Assembly: GCF_019468565.1 (NCBI RefSeq)
Contig: NZ_CP080521.1
Location: 2,294,001 to 2,358,000, forward strand
Length of the DNA: 64,000 bases
Reading direction: 5' to 3'
DNA from: Pseudonocardia sp. DSM 110487
Lineage (GTDB): Bacteria > Actinomycetota > Actinomycetes > Mycobacteriales > Pseudonocardiaceae
Shown: positions 23,645 through 31,967 of the stretch, one piece after another
How positions within the stretch are numbered: the first letter of the stretch is position 1
Layout of the letters: each line of letters begins with the position of its first letter
The notes under the pieces: model-generated
The model's database searches: none
What the model was told of the DNA's origin: nothing
The model's input: only the letters and a program-made list of their open reading frames with translations
Made by a program: the position numbers and the translations under genes

Positions 23645-24022
23645 TCAGGCCGCGACGGCCTCGTCGAGGGTGCGGAAGAGCGACAGCACCTCGTCAAGGC
23701 CCATCGTGCGGATCGGCCGGATCACCGGCCGGGTCGGGTCGACGACCACCCGTAACGGGGCGCCCAGCTCCCGGCCGTCGTCGTGCAGGGCGACGAGCAG
23801 CCCGAGCCCTGAGGAGGAGAGGAAGTCGACCCCCGTGAGGTCGAGGACCACCGGCTGGTGCGCAGATTCGTGCAGCGCCGCGTTGCCGGCCTCCATCAGC
23901 CGCCCTCCAGTGCTCAGGTCCACCTCGCCGTGCACGACCAGCACCAGGCAGCCGCCTCGGTCGTCACGCTCGATCGTCATCAACTGCTCGGCTGGCGGTA
24001 CCCCGCCGAGTGGGCCGTTCAT
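23645..24022 (-). CDS. STAS-domain anti-sigma factor antagonist
   Basis: 125 residues. The core LVLVVHGEVDLSTGGRL and VVLDLTGVDFLSSSGLGLLVAL carry the conserved Ser of RsbV/SpoIIAA that its kinase phosphorylates. The gene sits directly upstream of the HATPase gene. Together they are a second partner-switching module, distinct from the MEDS-STAS/kinase pair near 1 kb. The ATG at 24022 overlaps the end of a small upstream gene by 59 bases. Confidence 0.85.
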   Translation of the reverse strand: MNGPLGGVPPAEQLMTIERDDRGGCLVLVVHGEVDLSTGGRLMEAGNAALHESAHQPVVLDLTGVDFLSSSGLGLLVALHDDGRELGAPLRVVVDPTRPVIRPIRTMGLDEVLSLFRTLDEAVAA

Positions 24023-24266
24023 GCTGGCGCAGCGTACAGCTGTCGTCGGCTCGCGGGGCCGCCGTCGTGGTGAGGCGGGTCGATTCACGCAGGACGCGAT
24101 GGGCGAGCGCGACCACCTCGCGGAGACCACGCCGGTCGAGCAGGCGCGCGACGTCCCGGGCCGCCGCCTCCGCGACGTCCTCCGCGTGGGTCGCTCGGGA
24201 CTGCACCCGATCGTCAACCGGAGCGCCGTCGATGACCTCGTCGGTCGCCTCGTTGGTTGCAGTCAT
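23964..24266 (-). CDS. Small hypothetical protein upstream of the STAS gene
   Basis: A 100-residue frame beginning MTATNEATDEVIDG. Third codon positions are mostly G or C up to about the start of the STAS gene, which supports coding. The middle part (VAEAAARDVARLLDRRGLREVVALAHRVL) looks helical and might be a small dimerising domain. The last 20 codons overlap the STAS gene. I do not recognise a family. Its position suggests it belongs to the same regulatory operon. Confidence 0.4.
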   Translation of the reverse strand: MTATNEATDEVIDGAPVDDRVQSRATHAEDVAEAAARDVARLLDRRGLREVVALAHRVLRESTRLTTTAAPRADDSCTLRQHERPTRRGTASRAVDDDRA

Positions 24267-24423
24267 CGGCCCTCGCAGCCCTCGGACGTCCGCACATGGA
24301 CCCGGTTCCCGCTCCGCACACGCCGCAAACCACCTGTCGGCGGACCGCGTACGGGCGCCGCCGAACGGAACTGGGACAATGGGTGGGAGTAGGTGGGCGC
24401 GACCCGCCGGGGAAGGGGAACGG

Positions 24424-24828
24424 GTGACGGCGACCGACGACGCGCTCGACATGGCCCGCGTGGCAGTGGCCGCCGCGGCCGACAAGAAAGCGCAGGACAT
24501 CGTCGTGCTCGACGTGTCCGACCAGCTCGTGATCACCGATTGCTTCGTGATCGCGTCAGCCCCCAACGAACGGCAGGTGCAGGCCATCGTCGACGAGGTC
24601 GAGGAGAAGCTGCGCCTGCACGGCGCCAAGCCGACGCGCCGGGAGGGCACGCGCGAAGGGCGCTGGGTGCTCCTGGACTTCGTCGACGTGGTCGTGCACG
24701 TCCAGCACACCGAGGAGCGTGGCTTCTACGGGCTGGACCGGCTGTGGAAGGACTGCCCGCGGATCGCGTTCCCGGAGGCGGTCATCGACGCCGGGCCGTC
24801 CGCCGACACGACGGGACCGACGGCGTGA
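24424..24828 (+). CDS. rsfS: Ribosome silencing factor RsfS
   Basis: 134 residues of the RsfS/Iojap (DUF143) family, which binds ribosomal protein L14 and blocks subunit joining in starved cells. Motifs are KAQDIVVLDVSD, DCFVIASAPNERQVQAI and HVQHTEERGFYGLDRLW. The GTG at 24424 follows GGGGAACG, and the stop overlaps the next gene by GTGA. The pairing with nadD, GpgP and OctT homologues follows the mycobacterial order. Confidence 0.95.
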   Translation: MTATDDALDMARVAVAAAADKKAQDIVVLDVSDQLVITDCFVIASAPNERQVQAIVDEVEEKLRLHGAKPTRREGTREGRWVLLDFVDVVVHVQHTEERGFYGLDRLWKDCPRIAFPEAVIDAGPSADTTGPTA

Positions 24829-25451
24829 GCCTGCGCAGGCTGGTCCTGCTGCGTCACGGCCAGACCGACTACAACGTCGGCGGCCGCATGCAGGGGCATC
24901 TCGACTCGATGCTCACCGAAACCGGAGTCGAGCAGGCGGCTGCCGTCGCACCCGAGATCGCCCGGCTGATGCCGGACCGGCTGATCAGCTCGGATCTGCG
25001 GCGCGCCGTGGACACCGCCGACCTCGTCTCGACAGCCTGCGGTCTGCCCGTCAAGTACGACGCGCGACTGCGGGAGACCCACCTCGGGGAGTGGCAGGGC
25101 CGCACGGTCGCCGAGATCGAGGAGAGCTGGCCAGGCGCGATCGCCACATGGCGCTCGGATCCCGGTTGGGCGCCGCCGGGCGGGGAGTCGCGCATCGAGG
25201 TGGTGCGCCGCTCGCTGCCCGTCGTCGAGGAGCTGGACGAGGAGTACGGATCCGATGGGTCGGACACGAGCGTCGTGCTGGTGGCCCACGGTGGCCTGAT
25301 CGCCGGGCTGGTGTGCGGGCTGCTGGCGCTGCCCGCCACGGCGTGGCCCGCGATCGGCGGTATCGGCAACTGCCGGTGGGCCGCGCTGGCGCGCCGGGCC
25401 GACCACCCGCGATGGCGGCTCGCCGGGTACAACGTCGGCCTCGGTACCTGA
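24825..25451 (+). CDS. gpgP: Histidine phosphatase, GpgP-like
   Basis: 208 residues. The phosphatase signature LLRHGQTDYN opens the protein (catalytic His at residue 10), and the second His is in VLVAHGGLIAGL near 150. In mycobacteria the gene at this position (Rv2419c) is glucosyl-3-phosphoglycerate phosphatase, an enzyme of methylglucose lipopolysaccharide synthesis. The assignment here rests on family plus gene order. It is translationally coupled to rsfS. Confidence 0.75.
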   Translation: MSLRRLVLLRHGQTDYNVGGRMQGHLDSMLTETGVEQAAAVAPEIARLMPDRLISSDLRRAVDTADLVSTACGLPVKYDARLRETHLGEWQGRTVAEIEESWPGAIATWRSDPGWAPPGGESRIEVVRRSLPVVEELDEEYGSDGSDTSVVLVAHGGLIAGLVCGLLALPATAWPAIGGIGNCRWAALARRADHPRWRLAGYNVGLGT

Positions 25452-25476
25452 CCTGGCCGGCACCGCGGAGCGCCCC

Positions 25477-26187
25477 GTGCTGCTGGTGCTCGGCGACTCG
25501 CTCGCCTTCCACGGCCCGGAGCGACCCGAGCCCGCCGACGACCCCCGGCTCTGGCCGAACGTCGCCGCGGCCGCGCGCGGCGCCCGCGCCGAGATCGTCG
25601 CCGGAACCGGCTGGACAGCGCGGCACGCCTGGCACGCGCTGATCTCCGATCCGCGCGTGTGGGCCGTCCTGCCGGCCGTCGACGCGCTCGTGCTGGGCGT
25701 CGGCGGCATGGACACCCTCCCGTCCCCGCTGCCCACCGCGTTGCGCGAGCTCATCCCGGTGTTGCGCCCTGACGGGCTGCGCCGCCGTGCCCGTTCCGCC
25801 TACCTGCGCGCGCAGCCGGTGCTCGCGCGGGCCTTCGCCCAGGTTCTGCCGGGGGGCGGGCCGGTGGCGCTGCCGCCGCGGCTCACCGTGCAGTACCTGG
25901 AGCGATGCCGCAGCGCCGTGCTCGCGGTCCGCCCCGGCCTCCCCGTCGTGGCCGCGCTGCCACCGCCGCACCGCGCCGAGTGCTACGCGTCGGTGCATCC
26001 CGGACGGCTGCGTGGCGAGCGAGCCACCCGGGAGTGGGCCCGCGCGTCGGGGGTGGCCCTGCTCGACCTGCCCGCCCTCGTCACCGACCACGTATTGGGT
26101 GGCCACGGCAACCCGGACGGGATGCACTGGGGATGGGAGGCCCATGCCGCGGTCGGGGAGGCGTGTGCTCGGTTGCTGGGACGGTAG
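25477..26187 (+). CDS. octT: SGNH hydrolase-like protein, OctT-like acyltransferase
   Basis: 236 residues. Block I is LVLGDSLAFHG with the nucleophilic Ser near residue 8, and block V is DGMHWGWEAH with the catalytic Asp and His near the C-terminus. In mycobacteria the gene in this position (Rv2418c) is diglucosylglycerate octanoyltransferase, which acylates the lipopolysaccharide primer made with GpgP. The start is a GTG 25 bases after the previous stop. The function is inferred from synteny. Confidence 0.7.
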   Translation: MLLVLGDSLAFHGPERPEPADDPRLWPNVAAAARGARAEIVAGTGWTARHAWHALISDPRVWAVLPAVDALVLGVGGMDTLPSPLPTALRELIPVLRPDGLRRRARSAYLRAQPVLARAFAQVLPGGGPVALPPRLTVQYLERCRSAVLAVRPGLPVVAALPPPHRAECYASVHPGRLRGERATREWARASGVALLDLPALVTDHVLGGHGNPDGMHWGWEAHAAVGEACARLLGR

Positions 26188-26216
26188 CGGGCGCTAGTGC
26201 ACTAGGCTCCCGCGCC

Positions 26217-27068
26217 GTGCCTGTCGCCGTCGTCGTCACGGACTCCACCGCCTACCTCCCGAAGGGAGTGGCGGAGGAACGGGGGATCAGGGTCGTCGCG
26301 CTCGAGGTCCGGATCGGCGACCGGGTCGGACGCGAGGGCATCGACATCGACGCCGCCGAGCTGTCCGCGGCGCTGGCCGATCGGCGCCTCGACGTGCAGA
26401 CGTCCCGGCCGACGCCGGCCGAGTTCATCGCGTGCTACCGAGCGGCGCTCGACGGCGGCGCCGACGAGGTGGTGTCGGTGCACCTGTCGCGGGAGCTCTC
26501 CGGCACGTGGGACGCGGCCAGGCTGGCGGCCGATGAGGTCGGTTCGGAGCGGGTGCACGTGGTCGACTCCAGGTCCACCGGCATGGGCCTTGGTTTCGCG
26601 GTGCTGGCTGCCGCCGAGGCCGCACGGGTCGGGTCGCCGGGCGTCGAGGTGGCGGCCGCGGCGGAGGCCGTCGCGGCGCGGTGCCGCCTGTTCTTCTCGG
26701 TCGAGACGCTCGACCGGCTCCGCCGCGGGGGACGCATCGGAGCCGCGGCCGCGCTCGTCGGCACCGCACTGGCGGTGAAGCCATTGCTGCACGTGGCGCA
26801 GGGCCGCATCGTGCCGCTGGAGAAGGTGCGCACCACGGCGCGCGCCGCCCAGCGGCTCGTGGAGCTCGCCGTCAAGGCGGCGGGGGACGGGCCGGTCGAC
26901 CTCGCGGTGCACCACCTGGCCGCGGCCTCGCGGGCCGAGGAGGTCGCGGCCCGGTTGCGGGAGCGGTTGCCCCATGTGGCGCGGCTGCTCGTGTCGGAGG
27001 TCGGGGCGGTGATCGGCGCGCACGTCGGGCCCGGCCTGCTCGGTGTGGTCGTGGTGCCGAAGGGCTGA
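26217..27068 (+). CDS. DegV-family fatty-acid-binding protein
   Basis: 283 residues. Motifs are VVTDSTAYLPKGV, TSRPTPAEF and HLSRELSGTWDAA, where the Ser and Arg residues hold the fatty acid carboxylate; VDSRSTGMGLGF follows. DegV (FakB-like) proteins present fatty acids to a kinase or carry acyl chains. The GTG at 26217 follows a TAGGCT box after eight bases, so translation is likely leaderless. It keeps the position of Rv2417c. Confidence 0.9.
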   Translation: MPVAVVVTDSTAYLPKGVAEERGIRVVALEVRIGDRVGREGIDIDAAELSAALADRRLDVQTSRPTPAEFIACYRAALDGGADEVVSVHLSRELSGTWDAARLAADEVGSERVHVVDSRSTGMGLGFAVLAAAEAARVGSPGVEVAAAAEAVAARCRLFFSVETLDRLRRGGRIGAAAALVGTALAVKPLLHVAQGRIVPLEKVRTTARAAQRLVELAVKAAGDGPVDLAVHHLAAASRAEEVAARLRERLPHVARLLVSEVGAVIGAHVGPGLLGVVVVPKG

Positions 27069-27108
27069 GTGCCGCACGGCACGCGGCACCGACAGTCCTT
27101 CCTGACGG

Positions 27109-27196
27109 GCGGCGAATTATCCACCTCGGGTATCGGCCATCCACAGCTCTCCACGACATCCGCTTCCCGGGCTCTCACTGACCTAGCGTCGATCCC
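27109..27196 (+). promoter_or_regulatory. comEA promoter with two DnaA-box-like sites
   Basis: A 39-bp element begins GGCGGCGAATTAT and ends GCCATCCACAG. It holds TTATCCACC at 27117 and CCATCCACA at 27137, 20 bp apart, both close to the DnaA box. A TAGCGT -10 box follows at 27184, seven bases before the ATG. The comEC promoter copies this element at 35 of 39 positions with exactly the same distance to TAGCGT. Confidence 0.7.
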
Positions 27197-28180
27197 ATGA
27201 CGCGATCCGAATCCCTCGTCCTGCCTGCGTCGCCCGAGCCCGCGGGCATACCCGAGGAGGACGTGCTCGGCCCCGGCGGGGTCTGGCCGCCGCCCCGACC
27301 GGCGGGCGGGCGGCTCCGGCTCGATCCGCCCACGGTGCCGATGCTGCTCGCCGGCGCGCCCCAGGCGCAGCCGCGGGCGGGCCCGCGCCGGCCCCTGGAG
27401 CGTCTCGTACCGGACGAGCAGCTCAGCGACGTCGGAGCGGACGATTCCTTCGCGCTCCCGCCGGAGCGGCTCGGTCGCGTCGGTGCGGCGCTGCGCCGGC
27501 TGGCGCCAGCGTCGTGGCGTGGGGCGCGCGTCGACCCCGGTCGTCCCGGCGCCACCGCGCTCGCGCTCGTGGCCGCGGTCGCCGCGGTGGCGGCAGCGGT
27601 GGGGGTCTGGTTCGAGCGGCCGCGGGCGGAGCCGGTGCCCGACCTGCCTGCGGTCACGGTGTCCGCCGCTGCCACCGCCGCGGCGGCGCCCACGTCGGCG
27701 GTTGCCACCACCGCGGCGGTCCCGACCGCACCGCCTGCCCCGCTCGTGGTGAGCGTGTCGGGCAAGGTCCACCGGCCCGGTCTCGTCGAGGTGCCGGAGG
27801 GGGCCCGCGTCGCCGACGTGCTCGACGCTGCAGGCGGGGCGCTCCCCGGCACCGACCTCTCGGCGCTCAACCTGGCACGCCGCGTCGTCGACGGCGAGCA
27901 GGTCGCGGTGGGGGTTCCGGCAGCGCCGGACGCCGCCCCGCTCGCGAATCCCGGCGCCCCACCCTCGCCGGCGAGCGGCGCACCCACGGGCAAGGTCGAT
28001 CTCAACGCCGCCGCCGTCGAGCAGCTCGACGCATTGCCCGGCGTGGGTCCGGTCACGGCCCAACGGATCCTCGAATGGCGCACCCGCCATGGCCGGTTCA
28101 CGCGGGTGGAACAGCTGCGGGAGATCGAGGGCATCGGCGAGCGCCGGTTCGCGCAGCTGCGGGAGCTGGTCATGGTGTGA
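27197..28180 (+). CDS. comEA: ComEA-type competence DNA-binding protein
   Basis: 327 residues. A Pro/Arg-rich cytoplasmic N-terminus (1-110) is followed by one membrane helix (about 118-135, ALALVAAVAAVAAAVGVWF), an Ala/Thr/Pro-rich linker, a SLBB domain (VSVSGKVHRPGLVEVPEGARV) and a C-terminal helix-hairpin-helix pair. The pair starts KVDLNAAAVEQLDALPGVGPVTAQRILEW and ends IEGIGERRFAQLREL. It should bind incoming DNA outside the membrane for the ComEC channel. In related genomes comEC lies close by; here 8.2 kb separates them. Confidence 0.9.
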   Translation: MTRSESLVLPASPEPAGIPEEDVLGPGGVWPPPRPAGGRLRLDPPTVPMLLAGAPQAQPRAGPRRPLERLVPDEQLSDVGADDSFALPPERLGRVGAALRRLAPASWRGARVDPGRPGATALALVAAVAAVAAAVGVWFERPRAEPVPDLPAVTVSAAATAAAAPTSAVATTAAVPTAPPAPLVVSVSGKVHRPGLVEVPEGARVADVLDAAGGALPGTDLSALNLARRVVDGEQVAVGVPAAPDAAPLANPGAPPSPASGAPTGKVDLNAAAVEQLDALPGVGPVTAQRILEWRTRHGRFTRVEQLREIEGIGERRFAQLRELVMV

Positions 28181-28196
28181 CGATCAGGTGTGACGA

Positions 28197-29168
28197 TCAG
28201 CGACGGGCGTCCGCCGTGCTGCGACCCTCCACGAGCTCGGCCCTGATCTTCGTCACGCGGGGGTCGGGGGCGGGCGGGGAGGAGCGCAGCGCTGATGCGG
28301 CGGCTCGGCCCAGGTCCTCCAGCGGCACGCGGAGGGAGGTGAGCAGGCCTCCGGCGGCGGCGAGGTGGTCGACGGCGGCGATGCTCACCTCTCCCGGCAC
28401 GTCCGTGCCGCGTTCCCGCAGGCCGATGAGCAGGCCGAGGGCGATGAAGCTGCTGTAGGCAACCACCGCGGTGACATCGGGGCCGAACGGCCACTGCGCG
28501 GCGAGGCGAAGCCCGGTGTCGAGCTCGGGCGTGGCGGAGCCGACCACCTCGACGCCGCCGCCTGCCGCGGTCGCGTGCCGCTTCGCCGCGGCGATGCGCA
28601 GCCGGTCCAGCGATGAGCCGTCGGGGCCGCCGACGTAGCCGATCCGGCGGTGGCCGAGGTTGTTCAGGTGGGTGACCAGCTGCCCGACGCCGCGGGGCGT
28701 GTCGGCCACGAACGCGGGCACGCCGCGCACGTGGCGGTCGATCACGACGAGCGGCATGCGGGAGGCGAGCTGCCGGATGTCGTCGTCGCCCGCCCGGGGC
28801 GCGATCAGGAGCGCGCCGTCGGCGTGCCCGAGGAGGCTGTGCGCCAGCTCGATCTCGCCCGTCCCACCGTCGGACGCGGCGATCAGCGCGTGCCCGTTCC
28901 CGGTGGCGAGCTCCTGCTGGGCGCCGGCCAGGATCGGGGCGAAGTAGGGGTTGGTCAGCGACGGGACGATCATGGCGAGGGCACCGGTCCGGCCGGTGAA
29001 CAGGGCGCGGGCGGCCGGGTTGAGGTTGAGCCCCATCTCCGCGGCCAGCCGCTGCACCCGTTCCCGCGTGTCGGCCGCCACCAGGTCGGGCCGGCTCAGG
29101 GCCCGGGAGGCGGTGGCCTTGGACACCCCGGCGGCACGGGCAACGTCCTCGAGCCGGACCACGCCCAC
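28197..29168 (-). CDS. LacI-family regulator of the nucleoside operon
   Basis: 323 residues. The N-terminal LacI helix-turn-helix is RLEDVARAAGVSKATASRALSRPDLVAADTRERV with a hinge helix AARALFTGRTG. The sugar/purine-binding core follows (MIVPSLTNPYFAPILAGAQQ and HRRIGYVGGPDGSS). It diverges from an ABC/nucleoside salvage operon whose leader carries three tandem operator-like repeats. Like PurR or related members it may sense a nucleoside or base. It lies directly after comEA. Confidence 0.9.
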   Translation of the reverse strand: MGVVRLEDVARAAGVSKATASRALSRPDLVAADTRERVQRLAAEMGLNLNPAARALFTGRTGALAMIVPSLTNPYFAPILAGAQQELATGNGHALIAASDGGTGEIELAHSLLGHADGALLIAPRAGDDDIRQLASRMPLVVIDRHVRGVPAFVADTPRGVGQLVTHLNNLGHRRIGYVGGPDGSSLDRLRIAAAKRHATAAGGGVEVVGSATPELDTGLRLAAQWPFGPDVTAVVAYSSFIALGLLIGLRERGTDVPGEVSIAAVDHLAAAGGLLTSLRVPLEDLGRAAASALRSSPPAPDPRVTKIRAELVEGRSTADARR

Positions 29169-29232
29169 CTCCGCCGTGTTTCACCGCCGTAAAGACCGCC
29201 GGGCGAAATTGCGTTCCGCCGGGCGACAACTG

Positions 29233-29286
29233 TAGCGTCCTCGCCGCAACCGGTTTCAGCAACCCGTTGCAGCAACCGGTTTCAGC
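29233..29286. promoter_or_regulatory. -10 box and three tandem LacI operators
   Basis: TAGCGT at 29233 is followed by GCAACCGGTTTCAGC (29246), GCAACCCGTTGCAGC (29259) and GCAACCGGTTTCAGC (29272), at a 13-bp period. Each contains the AACCGGTT-like core of LacI-type sites. The array ends 16 bases before the first ABC permease gene and includes its upstream region. Close packing on a 13-bp repeat implies stacked or competitive binding. Confidence 0.7.
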
Positions 29287-29302
29287 GCGTGGGAGGATTC
29301 CG

Positions 29303-30127
29303 ATGCGGCGTGGGCTCGTCACCAGCGCGTTGCTGCTCCCCGCGGCCGTGCTGGTGATCGTCGGGTTCCTCTACCCGTACGTCACCATGCTCGTCGCGCC
29401 CGCCGCCGACCCCGATCCGGACGTGCCCGCCAGCCTCGCCGCGGCCGTCATGGACCCCTACGTGGTCGAGATCGTCGCCCGCACGGCCCGCGTTGCGGGT
29501 ATCGCGACGCTCCTGAGCCTGCTGTTCGGCTTCCCGGTGGCCTGGGCGATCAGCAGGGCCGCGCCCCGCTGGCGGGCGCTGCTGCTGCTCGCCGTCACCT
29601 TCCCGCTGCTGCTCTCCACCGTGATCCGGACGTTCGCGTGGATCGTGCTGCTCGGCGGGGAGGGGTTGATCAGCCGCGCGCTGCAGGCCGTCGGGCTGGC
29701 CGCCGGACCGGTCCAGCTCCTGTACACCGAGACGGCGATGGTGCTCGGTCTCACACAGCTGTTCATGCCTCTGCTCGTGCTCACCGCCTTCAGCTCGCTC
29801 GCCGCGGTCGACCCGGCACTCGAGGACGCCGCGCGCGGCATGGGTGCCCGCAACTCCGCGGTCTTCGCACGCGTGGTGTTCCCGCTCGCCCTGCCCGGCA
29901 CCGCCGTCGGCGCCATCCTGGTCTTCGCGGGCTGCGTCACGGCCTTCACCACGCCGTCGCTGCTCGGCGGCACGCGCAACCGCACGCTGGCCACCCTGCT
30001 CTACCAGGAGGCCAACACCTCGGTCGACTGGAGCGGGGTGAGCGCGATCGCGATCATCATGACGGCGATCGTGCTGGTCGTCGCCGTCGTGATGTCGCGG
30101 GTCTCGGCGATCGGGAGCCTGCGATGA
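29303..30127 (+). CDS. ABC transporter permease, PotB/spermidine-type
   Basis: 274 residues with six predicted membrane helices. The EAA loop is EDAARGMGARNSAVFARVVFPLALPG. The pattern matches the polyamine/opine/iron permease family. The ATG at 29303 follows GGGAGGATTCCG; a longer frame starting at 29267 would run through the operators. Stop and the next start overlap (ATGA). It is probably a nucleoside importer subunit, judging from the enzymes in the operon. Confidence 0.85.
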   Translation: MRRGLVTSALLLPAAVLVIVGFLYPYVTMLVAPAADPDPDVPASLAAAVMDPYVVEIVARTARVAGIATLLSLLFGFPVAWAISRAAPRWRALLLLAVTFPLLLSTVIRTFAWIVLLGGEGLISRALQAVGLAAGPVQLLYTETAMVLGLTQLFMPLLVLTAFSSLAAVDPALEDAARGMGARNSAVFARVVFPLALPGTAVGAILVFAGCVTAFTTPSLLGGTRNRTLATLLYQEANTSVDWSGVSAIAIIMTAIVLVVAVVMSRVSAIGSLR

Positions 30128-30918
30128 CGAAGCGACCGATCTTCACCCTGATCACCGCCGCGGCCGTGGTGTTCCTGCTCTTCCCGATCGTCGTGGTGGT
30201 CGGTGTGGGGCTGTCCGCGGGCACCGTGCTCACCTTCCCGCCCGAAGGGCTCTCGCTGCGCTGGTTCGCCGATGCGCTCGCCTACGAGCCGTTCCGGTCG
30301 GCCCTGTGGACCAGCGTTCAGGTCGCGTTCCTCGCCACCGTGCTCGCGCTCGCCGTGGGCGTCCCGGCCACCTACGCGATCCACCGCCGGTACCCGCGCG
30401 GGCGGCACGCACTGCAGCTGCTGTTCGTCTCCCCGCTGATCGTCCCGGAGCTCGTGCTCGGGTTCGCGCTCTTCCAGCTGTTGATGGTCGACGCCGGGGT
30501 CGACGCCCTCACCGCGCTCGTCGCAGGGCACGCCGTGCTGCTGCTGCCCTACACGGTGCGGGTCACCGGGGCGTCGCTGCAGCAGGCTGACCCGGCCCTC
30601 GAGGACGCGGCGGCCGGGCTGGGCGCGGGCCCGCTCACCACGTTCTTCCGCGTCACGGTGCCGGTGATCGCGCCCGGCGTGGTGGCGGCCACGATGCTGT
30701 CGCTGCTCACGTCGTTCAACAACGTGCCGCTGTCGCTGATGCTCACCTCGCGCCGGGTGGAGACGCTGCCGGTGGCAATGCTCGAGTACGTCCAGACCTC
30801 GTTCACGCCCATGATCGCGGCGGTCAGCACCCTGCTGCTGCTCCTGACGATCGGGATCGCGCTGCTGACCGAGCGCCTGGTCGGTTTCCAGAAGGTCTTC
30901 GGACGGAGCGCCTCATGA
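30124..30918 (+). CDS. ABC transporter permease, PotC-type
   Basis: 264 residues, six membrane helices, EAA loop EDAAAGLGAGPLTTFFRVTVPVIAPG. It is the partner of the permease upstream in a heterodimeric pore. ATGA overlaps link it to both neighbours. Extracytoplasmic loops carry FPPEGLSLRWFADALAYEPFRSAL, typical of PotC. Confidence 0.85.
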   Translation: MTKRPIFTLITAAAVVFLLFPIVVVVGVGLSAGTVLTFPPEGLSLRWFADALAYEPFRSALWTSVQVAFLATVLALAVGVPATYAIHRRYPRGRHALQLLFVSPLIVPELVLGFALFQLLMVDAGVDALTALVAGHAVLLLPYTVRVTGASLQQADPALEDAAAGLGAGPLTTFFRVTVPVIAPGVVAATMLSLLTSFNNVPLSLMLTSRRVETLPVAMLEYVQTSFTPMIAAVSTLLLLLTIGIALLTERLVGFQKVFGRSAS

Positions 30919-31967
30919 CCACCTCGGCCACCGCCGCACCGGAGAGCGCCGTCGCGGCCGACGCCGTCGTGGCGCTGCGCGGGATCACCCGCGACTTCGG
31001 GTCCGGTCCCGTCGTGCGCGACCTCGATCTCACGGTGCGGCGGGGCGAGTTCATGGCGCTGCTCGGTCCGAGCGGCTGCGGCAAGACCACGTTGCTGCGG
31101 ATGATCGCCGGCTACCTGGAGCCGACGGCGGGACAGATCCTGATCAACGGCAGCGACGCGGTGCGCACCCCGCCACGGCTGCGCAACATCGGCATGGTCT
31201 TCCAGTCCTATGCCCTCTTCCCGCACATGAGCGTCACCGAGAACGTGGCGTTCGGGCTGCGGATGCGGAAGGTCGCGCGGGCGGAGCGCGCCCGGCGCGT
31301 GCGGGAGGCGCTCGACCTGGTGGGGCTCGGCGACCTCGGCGATCGGCGGCCCGCGCAGCTGTCGGGCGGGCAGCAGCAGCGGGTGGCGCTGGCCCGCGCC
31401 GTGGTGCTGCGCCCCGACGTCCTGCTGCTCGACGAACCGCTGTCCAACCTGGACGCCCGGCTGCGGGTGCAGCTGCGCGACGAGCTCGCCCGCGTGCAGC
31501 GCGAGACCGGGCTCACCACCCTGCTCGTCACCCACGACCAGGAGGAGGCGCTCGCCGTCGCCGACCGGATCGTGCTGTTGCAGGGCGGCCGGATCGCCCA
31601 GGAGGGCAGCCCGCGCGCGGTATTCGAGCGGCCGCGGTCGCGGTTCGTGGCGGAGTTCCTCGGCTACGAGAACGTGTTCGAGCTGCCAGGGCGCGGGCTC
31701 GTCGCGGTCCGCCCCGAGCACGTCGAGGTCGTGCCCGCGGACGATCCGACGCCACCTCATGCCGAGGCGCTGGCCGGCACGCTCGTCGCCACCACGTACC
31801 GCGGCACCTACAGCACCGCCACCGCCGTCGTCCCCCTGCCCGGCGGCGACGTGCGGCTGCAGGGTGTCAGCGGGAGCCCGGAGCCGGCACCCGGCTCGGC
31901 GGTCCGGGTGGTCCTGCCCGAGGCCGCGATCGTCGCGCTCACCCCCGATCCCGAGGAGTCCGAATGA
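30915..31967 (+). CDS. ABC transporter ATPase, PotA-type
   Basis: 350 residues. Walker A LLGPSGCGKTT, Q loop GMVFQSYALFPHMSV, signature QLSGGQQQRVALARAV, Walker B VLLLDEPLSNLD and switch LLVTHDQEEA. A C-terminal TOBE domain starts around residue 250 (FLGYENVFELPGRGLVAVRPEHVEVV). It energises import together with the two permeases and the lipoprotein of the same operon. Confidence 0.9.
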   Translation: MTTSATAAPESAVAADAVVALRGITRDFGSGPVVRDLDLTVRRGEFMALLGPSGCGKTTLLRMIAGYLEPTAGQILINGSDAVRTPPRLRNIGMVFQSYALFPHMSVTENVAFGLRMRKVARAERARRVREALDLVGLGDLGDRRPAQLSGGQQQRVALARAVVLRPDVLLLDEPLSNLDARLRVQLRDELARVQRETGLTTLLVTHDQEEALAVADRIVLLQGGRIAQEGSPRAVFERPRSRFVAEFLGYENVFELPGRGLVAVRPEHVEVVPADDPTPPHAEALAGTLVATTYRGTYSTATAVVPLPGGDVRLQGVSGSPEPAPGSAVRVVLPEAAIVALTPDPEESE

